In this document: piece after piece, positions 13,501 through 25,475 of the stretch
Layout of the letters: each line of letters begins with the position of its first letter
How positions within the stretch are numbered: position 1 is the first letter of the stretch
Source: Brugia malayi
Taxonomy: Eukaryota; Nematoda; Chromadorea; Rhabditida; Onchocercidae
DNA length: 64,000 nt
NCBI RefSeq assembly: GCF_000002995.4
Contig: NW_025062479.1
Location: 15,434,721 to 15,498,720 of the forward strand
Direction: 5' to 3'
Notes under the pieces: generated by a model
The model's database searches: none
Told to the model about the DNA's origin: nothing
Seen by the model: only the letters and a program-made list of their open reading frames with translations
Program-made: the position numbers and the translations under genes

Positions 13501-16500
13501 TTTTGTTAAGTTTCTAATTATCTGAATTTTTAGACAGCATTACTAAAAAATTATGCTTCACAGCATATTATTCTCGGTGTTTCATATCGATCCAAAGATA
13601 ATTCCGATTTCCTGAAGTTACTAAATGATTCCTGTATACCACGTTGTGGTAATCATGATAGTACTGAATATCTCGAGTACGAATTTTCTCTTCCACTTTT
13701 TTTCTTCCTTTTTTTCTTTTTTTTTTTTGTCATCATTATAAGCGATATTAGCTGAGAGATACTTCAGTGATGTGATAATTTAATTAGTTATTAGGTTAAT
13801 TACTTAATTAGCAACTTAATTGGATAGTGTTCATGCATGTTTTAATTGGTGTCAGTTGACAAAAAAGAATAACAGTTAACTTTATCAAATTATTTTAGTA
13901 TGAGATTTGAAGGAATTGACGACATTCATTTCAATTTGATTACCATTACTCATTACCTATCCATATCAGATGATAAGAAATGGTAATTGAATGTATATTA
14001 TTTTGAATAATGCGAGAAAATGTTAGAAAAACAGTTAAGAATGGAAATAGAAGGGGGAAAGGAAAAGTGATTAATATTAACAAAATAATTAAATATTTAT
14101 AAATAAATTTGCAATTAAATTATGATACTGTTAAAATTTTTAATAATATTTGTAATAATAATAATTTTTAGAAATATTTATTTTCGAGATTGTGAACGTA
14201 TTATGGATCAACTTGTTGCACCAATGAAATTTCTTAAAATTGATGATGTTGAATTTGTTGCTTTAAAAGCTTGCGTCCTGTTTAATCCTGGTTAGTTGTA
14301 ATAATTTAAATTTCTTTTTTCCCTGAATTTTACAATTTAAAGAAAAAAAAATTTTTTTTTAATTATTGTAATAATCCTACTATTATACTACTGTAATGAC
14401 TTTTTTTGTTTTTGGAAATTTTATCATTCTTATTTATTATCACCAATATTTGATAATGTTATAAGAGATATTGTAAGAATTTTTCGTTAAAAACAAAATT
14501 ACTAGAAGTACTTAAGTGATAGCTAAACTTGAAGTTAGAATTAGACAGGTGAATAAGTTTTAAATGAAATATTTAGCTAAAATTTAAATTTATGCATTTA
14601 CAGTAGCAAAAGGTTTATCAAGTGGAAGTGTTATGGATGTTTTAGCAACACGTCGACGTATATTTGGCGCATTGGAACATTATGTTAGCACGAAGATTCC
14701 AACTGATGTAAACAGAATTGGTGATCTTACATTCTTCATATTATCACCTTTACAGGTTATGAATTAATTCGTCACATCTTTACTAACGAATTAATTAATT
14801 CATTATATTTGTTAATGAAATACTATCTGATATTCTAAAAATTCCATTCTACTAATAAGATTTATTCTTCAAATTTTATTATTTTTTTTAGAACAATTAA
14901 TTAATTCAAAGATGAAGTATAGGTTTAGAAACTTCATATATTGTCTAGCTAATAAAATATATTTCCATTTTAATTATTCCGGTAATAATTGCTAATAAAA
15001 TATATTTCCATTTTAATTATTCCGGTAATTAAGCGAATAATTGTGATAGATTTTAAATATGATTAAATTAACAAAAAAATCACTCAATCATTCAAAAGTA
15101 ATCAAATTATCACAAATTCTCTGGAATAGTATAATAAATTCAAGTATTACGAAAAACCGTTTCAATTTAACAGTTCTTTTTTTTGTTGTTTCTTAAAATG
15201 TTTTGTAATATTTCTTATTAATTCTTTTCCCGTATTATCTACATTACTGAAAATTTAAAAATTCCAAATCTCAGAGTTTCACCTTTTTTTTTTTTTAAAA
15301 TTATTTCTCATAAGCTATGTGATTTCTACCACTTTCAGGCATTAGCAAATGCTGTCTGTGAGGATGTCCTTGTATTCAAATTATCAGGTGTCGCAAATAT
15401 TGATCAATTAATGGAGGAATTAATTTTAACTGAAACAAAAGAACGAAAAATTTCTGGTCGTTTAAATTCTGGTAACTTTTCACAATCCATTTTTAAAAAT
15501 TAAAGATAAAATATTTCATAAATTTTTATCCAAATTTGTTTTTTGTTTTTTGAAATACATTTTATACTTTTTATATGAAAACCTATTTTGCATTTTTTAT
15601 ATTTTTTCCCGTTGCCTTTAGTCAGCAGATAAATCAAACTAATCGGCTTAAATAAGAATTTAAGTAGTTAGATGAATAATTAAAATGGTTCAATGACTTA
15701 GTTAAGTAGTATTGTTAAAAAAAAGTAGTGAAAAAAAATCGATATTACATTTTATATTTGCCCAATTTTTTTCTAATTAATATTTCATCATCATTTTGTT
15801 GTCCAAAGTACTATTTTTTTTTTCAAAAAAAAAAAAAAAAAAAAAGAAAAATGTTCTGAAAAGATTGTTTCGTCCTTTTTTTCTTATTTATTTCCAGAAT
15901 ATTTATCAATGAAAAATTTATATTCGGAAAGATTAAAAGCATCTAATTCAAGTAATTCAACTTCATGTGACGATGCAGAAAGGTTTCTTTTCTTCTTTTA
16001 AGTTTAAATGAATGCTAACATTGACTCATCATTTCTATTTTCCGGTTTCTATTACTGGTTGTCTTGATAATTCAAGTGGATTTACATGTTAAATTACGTG
16101 GGACGAAATAATTCAACTTATAGCAAATGATAATTTCAAGTACTTGTCGAATTAATTTGGAAATACTTCATTTTTGTTGATTTTTTATAGCTACAATTCA
16201 AAAAAAAAAAAAAAAAAGAACAAAAGAATTTCAATTATTATTTGTAATATCAGTTCTAAAAAAAAGTCCAAATTATGAAAATGTAAATTTTATTGTAGTC
16301 CTCTCCCAAATCAATTAAATAATACTTCGACCACATCATCACCTGCTGATGGCATGATTAATGATTTCGATGAATCATCATATCGTCGCTATTCACCAAC
16401 AATTAATACACTATCCTCTTTTATTATTGATCCATTTAAAAGGTAATGATTACCTATGAAATATATTTTGTTTTCGATAATAGCTTAGCTTACATTATTT

Positions 16501-16920
16501 TATAATATCTTATGAGAATGAATGAGAAATCTTAGTTTAGAAACTTAAGTTTCAATAATTTTGAATTAATTATCCAAAAATTAAATGTTAGTTATAATAC
16601 AATTTATCAATGCTAAAAATTTTTTTCATATTTTTCTAATTTTTATAAAAAATCTCTGTCCTAAAGAAAGGAAAAAAAGCTCTAATTCATTATCATTTTG
16701 TCATCAAAATTTGAAACGAACAACATATTTTAAATATAATTTAATTAATCTAAATAAAAAATATTTTAGTAATCCATCATCACCAATGCAACATCAATCA
16801 ACAAATGTTCCCGATATCAATTCTTCAGCATATTTATCAACTTGGACGACACAATCATCACATTGTACGACATATCTTGAAAATGACGATTATTTTATAG
16901 CTTCATCAATGAATTTATAA
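9172..16920 (+). CDS. Nuclear hormone receptor, HNF4-like (13 exons, 5' end missing)
   Basis: This is a zinc-finger transcription factor expected to bind hormone-response DNA in the nucleus and be modulated by a lipophilic ligand. The exons are 9172-9258, 9770-9844, 10745-10810, 11910-12081, 12394-12574, 12870-13001, 13534-13676, 14172-14290, 14604-14755, 15339-15471, 15898-15982, 16299-16442 and 16770-16920. All junctions are GT-AG and keep one frame for 546 residues. Residues 8-73 form the C4 DNA-binding domain: cysteines 8/11/25/28 and 44/50/60/63, P-box CNGCKG. It is followed by AVQNERD, as in HNF4-type receptors. Residues 84-194 are a Ser/Thr-rich hinge, about 195-406 the ligand-binding domain ([17 protein letters not shown]-2-like [10 protein letters not shown]), and 407-546 a Ser/Asn-rich tail. 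The first exon is missing because exon 9172 starts in mid-codon. It belongs to the HNF4-related group expanded in nematodes; I cannot assign a specific nhr number. Confidence 0.95.
9770..9844 (+). CDS. Receptor exon: recognition helix and start of finger 2
   Basis: The acceptor is TTATTGCAG and the donor AAAC|GTAAGT. It encodes [20 protein letters not shown] followed by CNIDK, the recognition helix plus the first two Cys of zinc finger 2 with five residues between them. Confidence 0.95.
10513..10562. repeat. C14-A36 homopolymer block
   Basis: Fourteen C followed directly by about 36 A in the intron between 9844 and 10745. The exact lengths could reflect slippage or assembly error. Confidence 0.85.
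10745..10810 (+). CDS. Receptor exon: end of DNA-binding domain
   Basis: The acceptor is TTTTCTAG and the donor GATG|GTAAGC. It encodes [20 protein letters not shown], completing finger 2 (C-x9-C-x2-C) and the C-terminal RCxxAGM signature. Confidence 0.95.
11283..11382. repeat. Intronic direct repeat (~27 bp, two copies)
   Basis: The block AGTGAGTATTTCAATATAAAT occurs near 11287 and again near 11360, with A/T-rich sequence between, inside the intron after exon 10810. Confidence 0.7.
11910..12081 (+). CDS. Receptor exon: hinge
   Basis: The acceptor is TTTTTTTTCAG and the donor AGTGG|GTATGA. It encodes [13 protein letters not shown], the post-zinc-finger extension typical of HNF4-like receptors, then a Ser/Thr/Ala-rich linker. 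Phases fit both neighbours (two bases at the start, two at the end). Confidence 0.93.
12166..12382. repeat. 64-bp tandem repeat abutting a 3' splice site
   Basis: Two adjacent copies at 12255-12318 and 12319-12382 share the pattern TTTCAAC.TATCA.TT.TCGA followed by TTGATAAATGATTA and CATAAGTTA. A partial third copy lies at 12166-12206. The last copy ends about 11 bases before the acceptor of exon 12394. Confidence 0.8.
12394..12574 (+). CDS. Receptor exon: Ser-rich hinge into ligand-binding domain
   Basis: The acceptor is ATATTTAG and the donor TTG|GTAAGC. A Ser/Thr-rich run is followed by [17 protein letters not shown] and [10 protein letters not shown], leading into helix 1 of the ligand-binding domain. 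Confidence 0.92.
12870..13001 (+). CDS. Receptor exon: ligand-binding domain helices 1-3
   Basis: The acceptor is AATTTACAG and the donor CAG|GTACCG. It encodes 44 codons with [20 protein letters not shown] and [17 protein letters not shown]. The QLLxLVEWAK-F-LxxxDQ pattern is the receptor signature around helix 3 and is very close to HNF4. Confidence 0.95.
13534..13676 (+). CDS. Receptor exon: ligand-binding domain helices 4-6
   Basis: The acceptor is AATTTTTAG and the donor CTCGA|GTACGA. It encodes [20 protein letters not shown] and a loop with [13 protein letters not shown]. It corresponds to the HNF4 segment DQxALLRAHAGENLLLGVARRS. Confidence 0.93.
14172..14290 (+). CDS. Receptor exon: ligand-binding domain helices 7-8
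   Basis: The acceptor is AATTTTTAG and the donor CCTG|GTTAGT. It encodes [20 protein letters not shown] and [11 protein letters not shown], matching the conserved E-F-LKA-V-F-P pattern of nuclear receptor helix 8. Confidence 0.93.
14604..14755 (+). CDS. Receptor exon: ligand-binding domain helices 9-10
   Basis: The acceptor is GCATTTACAG and the donor CAG|GTTATG. It encodes [19 protein letters not shown], then [15 protein letters not shown] and a hydrophobic helix ending SPLQ. Confidence 0.93.
14948..15029. repeat. 43-bp tandem duplication in receptor intron
   Basis: A block beginning GCTAATAAAATATATTTCCA and ending ATTCCGGTAAT occurs at 14948 and again at 14991 with no visible difference over 39 bases, which suggests a recent duplication. 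Confidence 0.92.
15339..15471 (+). CDS. Receptor exon: helices 10-12 with AF-2
   Basis: The acceptor is CACTTTCAG and the donor TCTG|GTAACT. It encodes [20 protein letters not shown] then [18 protein letters not shown]. The LMEELIL block lies where HNF4 has IDNLLQEMLL, the AF-2 coactivator-binding helix. Confidence 0.94.
15898..15982 (+). CDS. Receptor exon: C-terminal tail
   Basis: The acceptor is TATTTCCAG and the donor GAAAG|GTTTCT. It encodes [20 protein letters not shown] and a short Ser/Thr/Asp end. It follows the ligand-binding domain, so it is F-domain-like. Confidence 0.88.
16299..16442 (+). CDS. Receptor exon: C-terminal tail
   Basis: The acceptor is TTTTATTGTAG and the donor AAAAG|GTAATG. 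It encodes [20 protein letters not shown], then [15 protein letters not shown]. Low-complexity Ser/Thr/Asn residues dominate; phase fits on both sides. Confidence 0.88.
16770..16920 (+). CDS. Receptor last exon with stop codon
   Basis: The acceptor is AAATATTTTAG. It encodes [20 protein letters not shown] and ends in [11 protein letters not shown] before TAA at 16918-16920. The open frame continues upstream of the acceptor to 16585, which is incidental. Confidence 0.9.
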
Positions 16921-18301
16921 ATTATCTCTTCATTCTATTCAAACCATTAATTATTATTAATTTTAAATCATTCGATTTTTTGCAAATTAGGTCAGATATG
17001 AGTAAAAAATACAATTTCTTTCCAAAGATTACAAATAGAGATAAGATGAAAATTTAAAATGAAAAAAAGGAAAATTTTATAAGCTATAATGAGAAGTAGC
17101 TAAATCTTTTCGATTCATTTTTCTTTTTTTATCTTTTTCTCATTTTCTTCAATCATTTTAATTCTTTTTTTTGCATAAAATTGTTCTTCACTGTTTTTGT
17201 TTTTTGTTTCCGATAAAATACCAATTTTATCACAATTTTTTTGGTTTTTTGATGTTGTTATCACTTGATGTTTGCTCCAATTTTTTTTTTCTTTTAAGAA
17301 TATATTTATGAAAATATTGCTAATGATTTTGAAGTATTACTAGGAAATTTTATTTAAAAAAAATGACAGTCTAATTCTTTCATTTTGCTAATTCCTTCTT
17401 TTAAGCTGGTCATTTTTTTTTATGTACTGCAACATTTCATGATAGAGATTAAATGACGTATTTACGTTTGAAAGGTTTCATAACTAGTAATATGATCAAA
17501 AAAAAAAACCTGAAATAATTAACTTATTATCATATTTTGCATCCATGGATTTTTATTAATTCTTTCATAATTTTGTTGTTTTGAAAAAGAATATCTAAAT
17601 AAAACTCAAAAAAAAGGAAAAAAAAAGGCATATTGGGGTACAATATTAATTTGTAATTCTGATACTTTAGCGGATGAAGAAATGGGAGAGAAAGATAATT
17701 TTTTTTATCTTTCGTTTTATCAACCAATTTGTTAAATTAAATTAGTTTGAATAATTTTGTTCAAAATTTCTTATCTTTATATATTCTTTTCAAATATCGA
17801 AATTTCATTTTTACTAATTCAATAATTTTGAGAGGAAGAATTTTGAATTTATTAATTATAATCACAATATGACTAATATATGTAATATGAATGTGTATGA
17901 TTTTTTCCTATTTTAAAAAAAAATTTAAACAAGAAAATTTAAGTTCAAAAATTTTTTTTGCAAGAAATTGGTTTATGATCACTCTCCTACAACTCCCATT
18001 CTTCTCAATATTATCTGATGTATATTTGTATTTGCTCAATTTATAGACAATATAATTTTCGAGACAAAATTTTCCCTTTCTTCTTTATCGTAATACTATC
18101 TACTACTAATCACATATATAGTACCGTATTACTTGACATTCAATTATTGTATTCTGATATATTTATTAACCTTCAGTGATTATGTATGATATGATGTGAC
18201 ATATGTGAAATGAATTTGTTTAGTAATTGATTTCTTGAAAATGAATTATGAATAAATTATGAAATTTGAGAATTTAATTATTAAACATCAATCCTTAATC
18301 G

Positions 18302-18362
18302 TTGGTAGTAGTAGGGTAGTTGTAGTAGTGATAGTAGTATTAATACTGTTAGTGGTAGCAAT
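18302..18362. repeat. GTA-rich imperfect microsatellite
   Basis: Repeated GTA/GTG triplets (GGTAGTAGTAGGG, TTGTAGTAGTGATAG) downstream of the receptor stop codon. Confidence 0.7.
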
Positions 18363-18963
18363 ATTATAATTATTATGAAAATTACTAATTTGTCATTTCA
18401 TTCTTTTTGCATATAAGTCAAAAATTTAATTGTTTCCTCAAGCATTTATTTATTTCATTTTTAAGAAGGAATAAAAAAGATGTTTTTTTTAAAAAAAAAA
18501 AAATAATAATGTTGTCTTTTCTTTCGTACTTAAATGTCATTAAAGAATTGATAGAACTTACATTTTAATCCAAAATTTAGTCTAAAATTTATTTATGATA
18601 ATTACCCGGCTATAATATTTATGTAATATTCACTGGAATTAATTATGATTTTTAGAATAGAGTGTAATTATATAATTTATGTATATCTTTAGTATACGAG
18701 ACTGAAAATGAACTTTTAGGTACGAAATAGTTATAAGTAATTGACGGTAAAAAATTTGAGGACGTTTGACATTTTAGGTGGAGACACTACGGTAGCAAGA
18801 TGATAAACATATTTTTGATGCAAAAACTTTAAATTAACAAAGCATATGACGAATCACATTTTGTTGCTAATCTTGAATAGCTTTATGAAATAGGATAGCA
18901 TATCAGAATTAGAAACGGCAATACCGTATCAGAAAAAAATGATAAATTTAAATGGAAAAAAGT

Positions 18964-18988
18964 TATATATATATATATATATATATAT
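18964..18988. repeat. (AT)n dinucleotide array
   Basis: An uninterrupted AT repeat of 25 bases in intergenic DNA. Confidence 0.95.
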
Positions 18989-19174
18989 CTTTAATTAAAA
19001 AAAAGATTTATTGCCTAATTCTTACAAATGATTTCTGATTTCTATTAGTAAAATGACAAGAGTATAATCAATTTATCACTTCTAATTTAATATATAAAAT
19101 AGATCATTGCCAAACTATTAATTGTTCTTTTCAAATGAATAAATAGATTCAAGATAATAATTAGATATTCCATT

Positions 19175-19429
19175 CTATATTTGCTCCTGTAGAGATAGAT
19201 ATTTCCTAGATTGATCTAAATGAAAAGATCTAAGATGTTTTATTAGTAGGATGAGGTTCTTTTGTGCTCTATTTGAGTAAAAATTTCTGATTATGAATAC
19301 AGAATTTGATTTTGATTTTTTGAGTGCAAATTTCCTTCTTTTTGTATCGCCTAATTTCTGATATTTCAAATTAAAATGATTGTTGGAAAGGCAATTATCG
19401 CTAGATAATTCCACTTCAAATGTTTTAAA
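19175..19429 (-). other. Unassigned minus-strand open frame
   Basis: About 83 codons are open on the minus strand with mixed, protein-like composition (GDTKRRKFALKKSKSNSVF, RAQKNLILLIKHLRSFHLDQ) but no ATG near the beginning. No domain was recognised and no clear splice pair was seen. A few open frames of this length are expected by chance in DNA this AT-rich. Confidence 0.15.
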
Positions 19430-20751
19430 TTAAAGAACAATAATTTTATGTTAAATAAGTACAGAAATTGGACTGTTTAGACTAAATACACATCAAAGAG
19501 AAGAAAAAAAAGTAGTGTTTAAAAAGATAATGTCATCCTTTGAAAATTGTTACAATCATATGAAATAAATATATATACCAATATGAAGCATCTAAAATGA
19601 TACTAGCATTATTGGTTTGGAATCATTAATAAATACATTGGCTTAAATTTTTCATATCAGATTGACCAATAAAAAGTTAATAAGTAATATTTGGAACATA
19701 TCACATTTTTTTAATGCTTTAATTAATTTTTCAATTTCTTAGTCAAAGAGCCATGTTTCAAATCCAAGTTAAAATTTATTAATTAAATATTTAGAAATTT
19801 TTACTCATTCATTGTATAATATACAATTATTTACTTTGTTTTCTTTTCTCTGAAGAAATTTTTCTTACAATATATTTGTTACTTGCAATAATTATAATTG
19901 CGATGAATTATTTACATATTTTTAAGATTATAAATTTAAAAAAAAGTAAAATAAAAAGTTTTATAGCTCACTATTTCATAAAGTTAATTATTGATTATAT
20001 ATAATACTTTTATCATTTACATCGTACACTGTTGAAAGTTTAAAATTATAAAGAAAAAAGTTAAATAAATTAAATTAGAAACAAATGAAAATGTTTCTTT
20101 CCATGATATTAGCTAATTCCAGCAAGCAACGAAGACGTAAAATTCTTTTTTATGCCAAAATTTCACGTGTTCGTACTGTCTACCAATTAATTAGCGCAGT
20201 GTTTACTAGTTTATTCGTAATTAGAAAATAAAGATAAGGAAATTTTCTTTTTATTAATAAAATAATCCCATACGATTCTTGTTTATTTTTGATAAATTCG
20301 AAAATATCCATTTTATTTCTTCATCTTATGTTAAAATAATGGACATAATTATTTTCAGTAATGAAATCATACTTCAGCATTGGTTATAAAGACATATTTT
20401 TTTCAAAATTTCAGCAATTGACAATGTCCAATTAATCAAAGGTAGAAAGTTTAATTACTTTCATTTAATAATTTACTTCAAACCAAACAGCTAAAATTCT
20501 TTAGTAATTTATAAATAGACAAAATCTAAAAAATTTAATATTTAATAAACTGGGAAATATTTATTTCATCAGCATCATATATATGCTAAAATGACGTTAT
20601 CACAAACAAAAAATCACAATAATGATAATATTATTAATATGGCCAATTATAATAGTTAATAATAATAATAATAAACAAAGACAATAATAAATAACAATAA
20701 ACAATAATAGTAACTTACTTTGCCTTCATGATAAAATGAAAGCAACAGTGG

Positions 20752-20916
20752 GAGATTACTTTCTTGTCGTAGAGGAAAAGACAAAAGTAATGATAAGAGA
20801 TTATTATTTTGTTGTAGAGGAAAAGATAAAAACAATGGTGAGAGATTAATTTTTTTGTCTTAAAGAAGAAAATAGTTATTTCTCTTGTCGTAAAGAAAAA
20901 GAAGAAAGTAACGATG
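20752..20916. repeat. ~44-bp imperfect tandem repeat, about four copies
   Basis: The unit begins near GAGATTACTTTCTTGTCGTA and continues GAGGAAAAGACAAAAGTAATGA. Copies start at about 20752, 20796, 20840 and 20875, the later two more diverged. Confidence 0.8.
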
Positions 20917-23900
20917 AATAATTTACTCTTTTAATACTATGCTTTGTTGTTTATTTTTTCTTTTTTCTTTTTCGTCCTTTTTTGTTTTGTTTGGTTTTTA
21001 TGAGAAATAGAAAGGAAATCGCTTAAGTTGCTATGTCTCAAAAAAAAGTGGAACGAAGCGCTTTCTGCCATTGTTAAACAATTTCTAAATGAGTGTCGAA
21101 AAATCATTTTTCAATTTTTCTCCATCCATTTATTTAACTTTCAGTCATTTTTTTTAAATATATATATTGCAGTTTACTTAATGATTGCTTATTTATTTTT
21201 TTTTGCAGTTTGCAGTCCAATTGCTCGTTTTTTAGAAAGCTAAAATTCAGTGATTTCTTTTTTTAAAGAGGTTTTGAAGATGGCAAAAAGCGCTTCTTCC
21301 ACATACTTTCGATAATCGTTCATTATTGTTTCGTTTTTTTTTTTTTTTTTTTAGTAGTTGAAACTTTTTCACAAATTTTCTTCGTATGCTTAGAAATACT
21401 ATTTTCATTTCATTCAATTATAATTTGAAATATATGCCAGTATTGCTTTCAGTGGGTTCAAATTATATTTTAAGTTTTAAATTATTGATTGTTCTGAGTC
21501 TCTGTATATTATCCTCTGAGAATATTCTTCTGCTTAATCTCAGTGATGCAGAATGATGATTGTAATTGAAAATTTTCCTCATTTTTTTTCTTTTCTTTAT
21601 TATTTATTTTTTTTATTTATACTCGAACTTATTTTGTTATTTACGCTCTAACTTAGATTATATTCTAAACTTCTATTGAATTATATCTTAGGTCTAGAAA
21701 TTTCACTTAAATTAATTTTGCACTTTAATTTTTAATAAATATGTTCTTCTCATTAATATCATTGCAATTGCATATTCAGTATTAATTGTTTAATATATAA
21801 AATTTTATTTATTGAATTTGCATAATGAAATTCAAAGAGAAAAAGAAAACAATACTGTAAAGTTCTGCTTATTTAAAGCAAACAATTCATTAATTCCATG
21901 CTCTGCCTTCTACCGTAACAACTGCATGACATTGAGTAGAATTTAAATTTAACAGATCCATGGACTTTGTTTCATTTTGAAATTGTTAATTAGATAATTT
22001 CATCACACTTTACCAATTTTTGCTCCTTCATTTAATTTTTGCCAGTAAAATTTACAATTAAATTTTTTTTTTTATTCTTTTATTTCTTACTATGTATTTT
22101 GAATGAAAAAAAAGTTTTGTAGTTTAGAAGAGAATGAAGTCTATATTTGAAGTAAATACTGAGAAAAAAAAAACAAATCATTAAACATATTTATCGGATA
22201 TGCTTAAATTTAATTAATATTTCACACTTCAATTTGAAAAGTTATTCAAAAATTTTGGCTCTTCTTTTCAGGATCTTTATTAAATTAATTAGAAGATAAA
22301 ATTTGAAAATTTTGCTAATGCTAGTAGATAGTTCATTAATCTGATAATATTAAGCTCGCGATTATTGTATTAACTTATTTTTAGGTTAGGATGTGTAATT
22401 TATGAAATAAAATTATTTCAGAATAAATGAATCTTTAGCTAAATTTGAACGAATTTAAATCATTTAAAATCAATGTAAAACTAATGCACAATGCAATATA
22501 TTTCCAATCTTTTTCAAATATATATTTATTTCAAAAGCACCAATCGCTATAATAGCGAATAATATTTGAAGGAGGAAATACTTAAATGATATCTCTTATA
22601 TGAAGTTAGCATTAATAGAGAAATGATAAACATTCAAATATATCTATAAATATTCTACTAAATGATTTCGATTAGTATTATCACAATTTTTTATTATTCA
22701 TCTTTCTTGCATCAAAAATTTTGTGATTTGTTTTTATTAGTTTCAAATTTATGAAAATATTCCTTTAACATTCACTAATAAGCAAAAATAAATGAGCGAA
22801 GAGCGAATAGAAATGAAAAAATGCTTTTACGCATGACTGATTATTATCAATTATATGCTAATTATTAGCGTTTACATTAGTGAATCAAGAAGTCTTTGAT
22901 ATGATTACTTTTTTTATGGAAGAAAAAAAAGGGATGAAATTTTACAAATTTTTATCTTACCTAATTAAGGTAATCAAGGCAAGGTGTAGGATTTTACGTT
23001 TTGCGTCATCAGTGATATTGCATTTATATTTTTCATATATATGAATAATATAAGGCCTATCTTCTCATTTTTTTTTTTTCAAAAAAGCTTGAAATAGATA
23101 CATCAGGTATGACTGATAGCTTTTTTTTTAAATAATATCGTTTCAAAATGAGATATTTCAAATGATGTCAATAAAATGTCCTAAATAAATGATAGCAGTA
23201 ATTAAATTCCAGCATTTGTAATTAAATTTGTTTAGCTAAAAGAATTTGATTATATGATTTGTATGCTAATGATTTCATATATTTTTTTCCTGAGAACGAA
23301 ATTAGTTTTTTGTAAAAAAAGAGAAAATGGAATTAAAAAAAAAAAATGAAACAAAAATTTTACTACGAAATGATATAATTGTTAGGAATCGATTTTTCAA
23401 ATTTATATAAATTTTAAAGTGTCGCTTTCATCGTAATATAATAATTTTAAGAAAACGTTAAAATTCTAAAATTTAAGGATTTAGATTAAAATTTTGGTTT
23501 CTTTCATACTATATAGACTGCATACTGAATTTGAATTTGATAATATTTCTTTGTAAAAATTTGAGATGTGACAGTAATTGTAGTTTCACTATTGTCAAAA
23601 TATAAAACAACTTTTTATGAACTAAAACATAAAAGTTTTCTTTTCTAAAGAAATGGTCAACTATAGCAGGAAGCTAGAAAATGTTAGAATATTTAAAAAT
23701 CGAATTTGTTATATCCAAAAAGCTACCAAATTTAGAAATTTATGAAGAAAAAACGAAATTTCTTTTTATTCACACATAAAAAAGATTTTTCTTTCCTTTT
23801 TTTTTAACATTCCATAGTTATTTTATGCTATTACGACTTGGAAAATTTATAATTTTCATTTTTTTTTTTTTTTTTTTTTTTTGTTGATTTTATTTTAATA

Positions 23901-25007
23901 TTCAAGCATTCCTTCATCGTTTTAAGTGGTAGTCAATAAAATTTATATTCATTCAACTATTAGAAGAAATATTAATAGTAGGGAAATGAAGAGACATTAA
24001 TAAATCACTTCAAATAATTTAATCAAATTTAATTGTTACTTCAGTTATAACAAATTATATAACGAAAATAATAACCATAATTATAATTTATCATCTTTTT
24101 TTTTTCGTCATCTATATTTCATTTTTTTCTTTGCAATTCATCTGCTTTTAATTACAGCATAACAACGAAATTAAATCTATTTACAAATACTGTGTGCCAT
24201 TTACTCTTTATTATTAGCATAATGTCATCATTTTGTGTTTACATGATTTATGACATTTGCATGTAAATAAATTAATTGCTTAAATGATGTCAAAAATTTT
24301 ATACTAAGCAATAAAATGTGCAATCAAAAAATTATTTAATAAAAAAACGAAAAATTTTACAAACGTGAAAAACAAAAGCAGAAATAAACAAGAAAAAAAC
24401 ACAAAACAAAACAAAAGGAAGGAAAATGAGAAAAAAATGAAGAAAGAAAAAGGAGTTGAATTAGACGAGTTGATGAAATTGGCACAGCTATTCAATTACT
24501 TTCAATTCGATATCAAACTAAACTCATCCCATAAATGAATGAATGAATGAAAGCAAATCCAACACTTAAGGCTTTTTTATTCTAGGCCCAAGAATATAAG
24601 AATATATCTCAAGAATATAAATATATATTTATATTTATGCATATTTGCTATAAATTTAAACTATTTTAGATATTTTAGATATGTTTTTATTGATATGAAA
24701 ATAGTCTATTTTTTTTCAGCAGCCTAAATTTTTCCTTTTTTACTAGCCTAATTTTTTTTCCTCGCTCTTGCTTACTTGATTTAATAGAAATTGCCAGTTT
24801 TTGCAAAGAGGAAAAGAAAAGTTTCTTTTTTTTTTCAAATTCTCACTTTTTCTTTTTGAAATATGATGAGAGAAGTAAATTTTGTTTGTTAAAATTTAAT
24901 CAGAATTTAAATTTGAATATTTTTATTATGTGGTCTTTTATTATTTCTATAAATCATCAAATTCGTTCTATTTGATAATATTTAGCATTTGAATAACAAT
25001 TTTTTAA

Positions 25008-25229
25008 AATTATTCATATGTTACCGATTACTACTTGCAACTTAAAGACCTGACAACAATACCTTTCGAGATATCAAGATTTTCGGGTAAGATAAGTCTA
25101 TTAGTAGGTTATCCAAATGATTTCTTTGATAATTTTTCTACTAATAAATTCGACCAGATTTCGATATTATTTCATCCTAGCAATAATACTGCAATAAAAT
25201 ACCGATGTTGTAACTTAAATTTGATGCAG
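25008..25229 (+). other. Unassigned open frame ending at a donor-like site
   Basis: This is an open frame without an initial ATG. Its residues include TIPFEISRFSGKISLLVGYP and FDNFSTNKFDQISILFHPSN, and it ends ATGCAG|GTATTA (phase 0). The composition is more protein-like than the surroundings, but no acceptor or homology was recognised. It could be an exon of an unseen gene, a relic or chance. Confidence 0.2.
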
Positions 25230-25378
25230 GTATTAATTTATCTATGCTGAAATTTGACTAAGTTTAAAATTACTATAATTATTATTAACAGGAAAAAATA
25301 TAGATTTTCTTTTGTTCTCGGGATTTTTTATTTCAATTTTAATTGTATATAAATAATTTATAGAAGAAAAAATCATTT

Positions 25379-25475
25379 AAAAAGTAGGAAAAGATGTATT
25401 TAAGTTTGTATTTTAAAAAAAGATGTATTTAAGAAAGAAAAAAATCATTTAAAAAAGATGTATTTAAGTTTTGTC
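25379..25475. repeat. Short direct repeats (AAAGATGTATTTAAG)
   Basis: AAAGATGTATTTAAG occurs three times, with AATCATTTAAAAA blocks between the copies. Confidence 0.75.
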
